Shown: piece after piece, positions 60,218-64,000 of the stretch
Layout of the letters: each line of letters opens with the position of its first letter
Numbering within the stretch: position 1 is the first letter of the stretch
DNA from: CAYPEL01 sp036479985
Lineage (GTDB): Bacteria; Pseudomonadota; Gammaproteobacteria; DSM-19610
DNA length: 64,000 nucleotides
Direction of reading: 5' to 3'
Assembly: GCA_965224815.1 (NCBI GenBank)
Contig: CBDDAF010000003.1
Coordinates: forward strand, 2,418,001-2,482,000
Made by a program: the position numbers and the translations under genes
The notes under the pieces: model-generated
What the model saw: the letters and a program-made list of their open reading frames with translations, nothing else
Told to the model about the DNA's origin: nothing
Databases searched by the model: none

Positions 60218-61384
60218 TTATTGATTGCAACTAAAAACGCCCCCAGTGCCAACGCACAGGGTGCCTTCTTCAGAGTTAATTATACTGGCAATATGAGCGC
60301 CAGCTGAATGACGTGTGATTTCCATTTCTGGAGCAGACTCAGTCAGTTTTCCAATCAGTCCGCCCTGGCCGACAACGAGAATTTGATCAGTGGTAAGTGT
60401 ACTACTAAAAATCGTGGCGCTGGATGAGTTTTTTATTTTCTCCCAACTTTGACCTAGATCATGTGATCGTAATAGCGTGCCCTGTAGTCCATAAACCAGA
60501 ATGGATTGTTCTCCGTAGGCAAGCACACCAAATAAAGACCCGGTGTATTCAGTGCAAACCTGATCCAGTGTTTTACCATACTCCCCCCAGCAGCGAAGGT
60601 CGGGTTTCGAGATTGTGAATGCGACAGGTATCTGTTCCCAGGTTAACCCGGAGTCATTGGACAGGAAGAGTAGTCCGCCTTCACCGGCTATAAATAACTG
60701 GCCACTATCGTTGATTCCGAGACTATTGAGATGAAGGCGCTCAGGATTATCAAGCCGGTCAGAGACGAGCGCCCAGTTTGATCCGCTATCTTCGGAGACG
60801 AGTAGCGTCCCATAGGCGCCGACGGCGAATATCAATTTATTCGAGACAAAAATAACATCGAGCAGCGGTAAGGAAGGTCCAGTTTTCTCTTCAATACCGA
60901 TATCTTCAACGGCGTACTGCAGTTCTTCAACTTCAATCGAGAGCTCTTCATTGTCAGGATCTTGCTTTAATGCCTGCTGTGCAATTTCCAGTTCCCGGTT
61001 TAATTGCACTTTGCTCAGCTTGAGTAAGTTAAAGCCGTCAAAAACCTTTTCCCATATTTTGCCGTCATTTGATCTTATGATTATCCCATCGTGCCCGACA
61101 GCGACTAATTGATCATCGTGGCTATCCACTGCAGTGAGGTTGGTGCTACTAGGGTTAGCTGCTTGTGCCCAATTATCAGGCATCCCAATCAAGATATGAC
61201 CGCGCTCGCCGACGGCAATGAAATTGTTTTGATACTGAATAATATCTAACAACAGGCCCTGTTCAGCCAGATGAGAAAGTGTAGAAGTTGTCTCTAATTG
61301 ATCGCTTGCATGCGCTGGATAAATATTGATCAGTATGAATATTGTGAATAGGCACTTAAGCATATTTGAATTGCGATATTTCAT
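60218..61384 (-). CDS. Ycf48-like beta-propeller protein
   Basis: About 388 residues from ATG at 61384 (a GTG eight codons earlier is also open). A signal peptide ends YPAHA. Repeated blades have the GxxGxxLxSxDxGxxW pattern (AVGAYGTLLVSEDSGSNW, IAGEGGLLFLSNDSGLTW, VYGLQGTLLRSHDLGQSW). Between blades 2 and 3 a helical insert (LNRELEIAQQALKQDP and QYAVEDIG) interrupts the propeller, as is seen in RND-associated members. It may help assemble or gate the RND transporter. Confidence 0.85.
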   Translation of the reverse strand: MKYRNSNMLKCLFTIFILINIYPAHASDQLETTSTLSHLAEQGLLLDIIQYQNNFIAVGERGHILIGMPDNWAQAANPSSTNLTAVDSHDDQLVAVGHDGIIIRSNDGKIWEKVFDGFNLLKLSKVQLNRELEIAQQALKQDPDNEELSIEVEELQYAVEDIGIEEKTGPSLPLLDVIFVSNKLIFAVGAYGTLLVSEDSGSNWALVSDRLDNPERLHLNSLGINDSGQLFIAGEGGLLFLSNDSGLTWEQIPVAFTISKPDLRCWGEYGKTLDQVCTEYTGSLFGVLAYGEQSILVYGLQGTLLRSHDLGQSWEKIKNSSSATIFSSTLTTDQILVVGQGGLIGKLTESAPEMEITRHSAGAHIASIINSEEGTLCVGTGGVFSCNQ

Positions 61385-61408
61385 AATTATTATTGAATTC
61401 TGCTCCAC

Positions 61409-61744
61409 TAAATTAGTTTTGCATTATTTAATGAGAAACGCACAACACTTAATTTAAGGTATAACTGAATGCCATGTTGTTGTCAATTGGAAGTGAGTCG
61501 TCGTGCGGATGCGATTGAATAACCTGTGGGAGATAGGCCACCAAATTACATGTAAGCCAAGAACGTTTGACTCTTAATAGAAATATAATAGTTTCATGAT
61601 ATGAACAACTCTTTGCTATCCGCGATAGGAACAGTTACGCCTGAGTTAGAATATGTCCATAGTTATGGGGTATTACTCGGTATAACAACCAATTTGAGTT
61701 ATACTGATTTTATTCTAAACGGCCAAACGTATGAGGATAATACT
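61409..61744. other. 336-base gap between divergent genes of the second RND module
   Basis: No gene or RNA is seen. The gap must hold the promoters of the Ycf48-like/RND pair and of the DUF1329 gene. TATAAT-like hexamers occur but none has a well-spaced -35 box. GAGG lies 8 bases before the DUF1329 ATG. Confidence 0.4.
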
Positions 61745-63109
61745 ATGATCTCGAAGTTTATTATGGTCTCTACACTTTCACTCGTATTGATGGTATCGCA
61801 GGCTCAAGCAGTAACCTCTGAGGAAAAGGCAGCTGAACTGGGTAAAACGCTGACGCCAATCGGGGCTGAAATGAAGGGTAATGCCGATGGTAGCATTCCT
61901 GACTGGACAGGTGGGTTAAACAGTAAAAACTCAAAAGCAAGCGCCGATCCTGGTCGACCCGTAGATCCTTACCCAGACGACAAACCCCTGTTTACCATTA
62001 CCAAAGATAATCTGGACGAACACAAAGCACACTTAACACCCGGCCAGCAGGCTATGTTCGCAAAGTATGCAGACTATCAGATGCCAGTTTATCAAACTCG
62101 CCGCACTGCGGCGTACCCTCAGGCTGTTTACGATCTTGCAAAAAAAAATGCGGTCACGGCAGAGCTGGTCGCTGGCGGGAATGGTTTAAAGAACTTCGAT
62201 ACGACCATTCCTTTCCCTGTTCCAGGCAGTGGAGTAGAAGTCATATGGAATCATGTCACTCGGTATCGGGGCGGAGCCGCCCAGCGTGAGGTAACAACCA
62301 TTCCTGTACAGACTAATGGCAGTTTCTCGCCCATTGTCATCACGGATAAAATTGCCTGGCCCGAGGCTTTCAAAGACGGCCGTACCAAGAAGGATGACAA
62401 TATCCTCTTTTACTACATGCAGGTAATTACTTCTCCATCACGGTTGACCGGCAGTTCACTCTTAGTGCATGAGACAATTGACCAGGTCAAAGAAGCACGC
62501 AAGGCATGGATATACAATACCGGATTACGCCGTGTACGGCGCGCACCGAATGTGGCTTACGATGGCCCGGCCACAGGTGTGGATGGGTTGCGCACAACCG
62601 ATAATTTCGACATGTTCAATGGTGCACCGGATCGGTATGACTGGAAGTTACACGGCAAAAAGGAAATCTACATCCCCTACAATTCGTATAAATTATTATC
62701 AAGCTCTTTGAAATATGACGACATAATCAAAAAAGGCCATGTGAATCCCGAGCATCTGCGCTATGAACTTCATCGTGTCTGGCATATCACCGCCGAACTC
62801 AAAAAGGGAGCACGGCATATTTATAAAAAGCGCGATATGTATATCGATGAAGACACCTGGGGTGCAGCTGTAATCGATCACTATGATGGCCGCGACAAGC
62901 TTTGGCGCGTCAGTGAAGCCTATGCCATACAATTTTACGATAACGATACTAGCTGGGTAGTGGCCGACAGTATCAATGACCTGAATTCGGGACGTTATCT
63001 CGTAACCGGTCTGAGTAATGAACTGCCTAATTATTTAAAATGGGGTTATAAAGACAAGGCCAAACGCTCAGACTTTTCTGCCTCAGCACTGCGCCGAGCA
63101 GGCCGTTAG
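61745..63109 (+). CDS. DUF1329-family LolA-like periplasmic protein
   Basis: A 454-residue protein from ATG at 61745, with a GAGG site 8 bases before and signal peptide LSLVLMVSQAQA. An open frame of 48 codons upstream has no signal and was rejected. DUF1329 features include IPDWTGG, KPLFTITKDNLDEHKAHLTP, YQTRRTAAYP, the WNHVTRYRGG region and RHIYKKRDMYIDEDTWGA. The domain belongs to the LolA/LolB-like superfamily and is often encoded with an RND transporter, Ycf48-like protein and DUF1302 barrel; no DUF1302 gene is in the window. Confidence 0.88.
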   Translation: MISKFIMVSTLSLVLMVSQAQAVTSEEKAAELGKTLTPIGAEMKGNADGSIPDWTGGLNSKNSKASADPGRPVDPYPDDKPLFTITKDNLDEHKAHLTPGQQAMFAKYADYQMPVYQTRRTAAYPQAVYDLAKKNAVTAELVAGGNGLKNFDTTIPFPVPGSGVEVIWNHVTRYRGGAAQREVTTIPVQTNGSFSPIVITDKIAWPEAFKDGRTKKDDNILFYYMQVITSPSRLTGSSLLVHETIDQVKEARKAWIYNTGLRRVRRAPNVAYDGPATGVDGLRTTDNFDMFNGAPDRYDWKLHGKKEIYIPYNSYKLLSSSLKYDDIIKKGHVNPEHLRYELHRVWHITAELKKGARHIYKKRDMYIDEDTWGAAVIDHYDGRDKLWRVSEAYAIQFYDNDTSWVVADSINDLNSGRYLVTGLSNELPNYLKWGYKDKAKRSDFSASALRRAGR

Positions 63110-63225
63110 GTTAATAACAGCCATAATTGTCTTAGCGTTTATACGCCGTTTTGTTCAGATTATATAGACGCTAAAAGTGAAAGATATATAATTCTGGTGC
63201 AGGATTATATCCACTGAACAAAATA

Positions 63226-63251
63226 AAAAGGGGGCGTCAATGCCCCCTTTT
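63226..63251 (+). terminator. Rho-independent terminator after the DUF1329 gene
   Basis: AAAAGGGGGC and GCCCCCTTTT form a perfect 10-bp stem with a 6-base loop, followed by TATTTAAT. A run of A on the other side allows bidirectional action for the converging gene. Confidence 0.88.
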
Positions 63252-63259
63252 TATTTAAT

Positions 63260-63340
63260 CGTCATTCCGGCGCATGCCGGAATCCAGGGAAGTACGCCAT
63301 TGTCCGGGGCAACTGGATCCCGGCATGCGCCGGGATGACG
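63260..63340. repeat. CGTCATTCC-type palindromic repeat
   Basis: Arms CGTCATTCCGGCGCATGCCG (from 63260, 28 bases) and CGGCATGCGCCGGGATGACG (ending 63340) pair with few mismatches around a 25-base loop. This palindrome type is widespread in proteobacteria. It fills the gap between the terminator and the VPLPA-CTERM gene. Confidence 0.8.
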
Positions 63341-63358
63341 TCGGTTTCAAATTAAATA

Positions 63359-63980
63359 CTATTTTTGTTTACGACGGGCTACACCTACCAGACCGAGGAG
63401 ACCAGACCCAAACAGCCATACTGCAGCAGGTACCGGGACGACAGCGGCACTCGGGTTTACGAAGGTACCCTCTCCGATTAGTGTTGATTCTCCAGAACAG
63501 TCAGCAGCTGAAAGCCTGGAAGGTTTCGTTGTCAAAATCATAAACGGCATAACTCGGGAGGCCGGAGGTAGGTTGTCTATCAAAGACAGTCAGCTTGCCC
63601 GTTAAGACACCACCGCTAACGGTTAAAGCAGAACCAGCAGCTTCAGGGGTATCGCGAACTATTGACGAAGTGCTGCCGATTCCAGCGAACGTAGTTGTAG
63701 CGGTGTCAGTGTATCCAACACCAACGAAGTTCGAGGGATCAGAGCTTTCGTTTATAACAACGTTAGGGTCTCCAGTTTCGGCAGCAAGCGCTACAGCATC
63801 GTAAACACCGTCAGAATCCGGTATCTGGACGGTAATTTCCACCTCGTTGACTGCGAAAATGCCACAGATAACCCCGGTACAGTTAAAACCAGTATCCTGG
63901 ATTGTCACCGTAGCCGCGTTAGCGGTCATGGAGGCTGTTGCCAGTATCAGTAATAATCCAATATTTTGTAATGCTTTCAT
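63359..63980 (-). pseudogene. VPLPA-CTERM (exosortase-sorted) protein with frameshift
   Basis: The minus strand reads from ATG at 63980 a secreted protein (signal MKALQNIGLLLILATASMTA, mature part AATVTIQDTGFNCTGVICG) that stops after 159 residues at about 63501 (FQAFSC, stop). The other frame from there gives SAADCSGESTLIGEG and then a canonical VPLPA-CTERM sorting signal, VPVPAAVWLFGSGLLGLVG, ending RRKQK at 63359. Adding one base near 63503-63510 would join both into one product of about 205 residues. The sorting signal is cut off in the present frame, so the protein is either broken or the sequence has an error there. Confidence 0.75.
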
Positions 63981-64000
63981 ATTTTTTATTCTCCAATACA

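Noticed and set aside
1..64000. CRISPR array, rRNA or tRNA genes
   Set aside because: No regularly spaced direct repeats and no recognisable tRNA or rRNA segments were noticed by eye; a tRNA scan was not possible.

Overview
The window reads as a chromosomal segment of a gammaproteobacterium of moderate G+C. Gene content points to a sulfur-oxidising or mixotrophic lineage: a thiosulfate dehydrogenase (TsdA-type) cytochrome, a SoxB-like protein, YeeE/YedE sulfur carriers and a SulP transporter sit beside RegB/RegA, PilS/PilR, AmpD/AmpE, RppH/PtsP, FadBA and a VPLPA-CTERM protein. I cannot name the species. No rRNA, tRNA, CRISPR array, prophage or intact insertion sequence was recognised.

Layout. 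1-2.6 kb is an accessory patch with three type II toxin-antitoxin pairs. Only the middle pair (vapBC) is intact; the first PIN toxin is frameshifted and the third is reduced to a 33-codon remnant. Two copies of a conserved leader plus a 44-46 codon small ORF, each followed by a ~117-bp inverted-repeat element, lie between them. 2.6-8.8 kb holds core genes: pilRS, a PP0621-type zinc-ribbon protein, sucD (without sucC) and nadE. 8.9-20.7 kb is a tightly packed, one-direction run of 11 genes: YeeE/YedE pair, two dihaem cytochromes c (tsdB-like, tsdA), SulP, a DsrE-like periplasmic protein, a SoxB-like protein, an RND/MMPL transporter, a LolA-like protein, a beta-barrel and a LuxR regulator. A good sigma-54 promoter lies in front of it. 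21.4-27.1 kb holds an OmpA/MotY-like protein, regBA, a His/Met-rich outer-membrane protein and a sigma-54 activator whose own upstream region has a second sigma-54 promoter.

27-41 kb is mostly housekeeping: an orphan GspC, ilvD, an SH3 protein, ampDE, split cobalamin-uptake genes (btuF; btuCD) with an adenosyltransferase, a HAD phosphatase, rppH and ptsP. 41-47 kb holds a pilin-ankyrin fusion, a DUF4124 protein, a lipoprotein lipase and fadL. 47.7-54.3 kb is a secreted protein of unknown family divergent from a two-component/MacAB-like efflux operon. 54.5-63.1 kb carries fadBA and a second RND module (RND, Ycf48-like propeller, DUF1329). The end has a frameshifted VPLPA-CTERM protein.

How the parts may fit: lipase, FadL and FadBA suggest use of fatty acids, while the 11-gene run suggests thiosulfate-type sulfur metabolism tied to an envelope RND/LolA/barrel system and probably controlled by sigma-54 and perhaps RegBA. 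Small repeats are frequent: a MITE-like family with ends AAGGAACCTCTGATTAATTA (four copies and one solo end), three of them carrying a GTAGGAGCGGCTTTAGCCGC palindrome, usually placed right at the 3' ends of genes.
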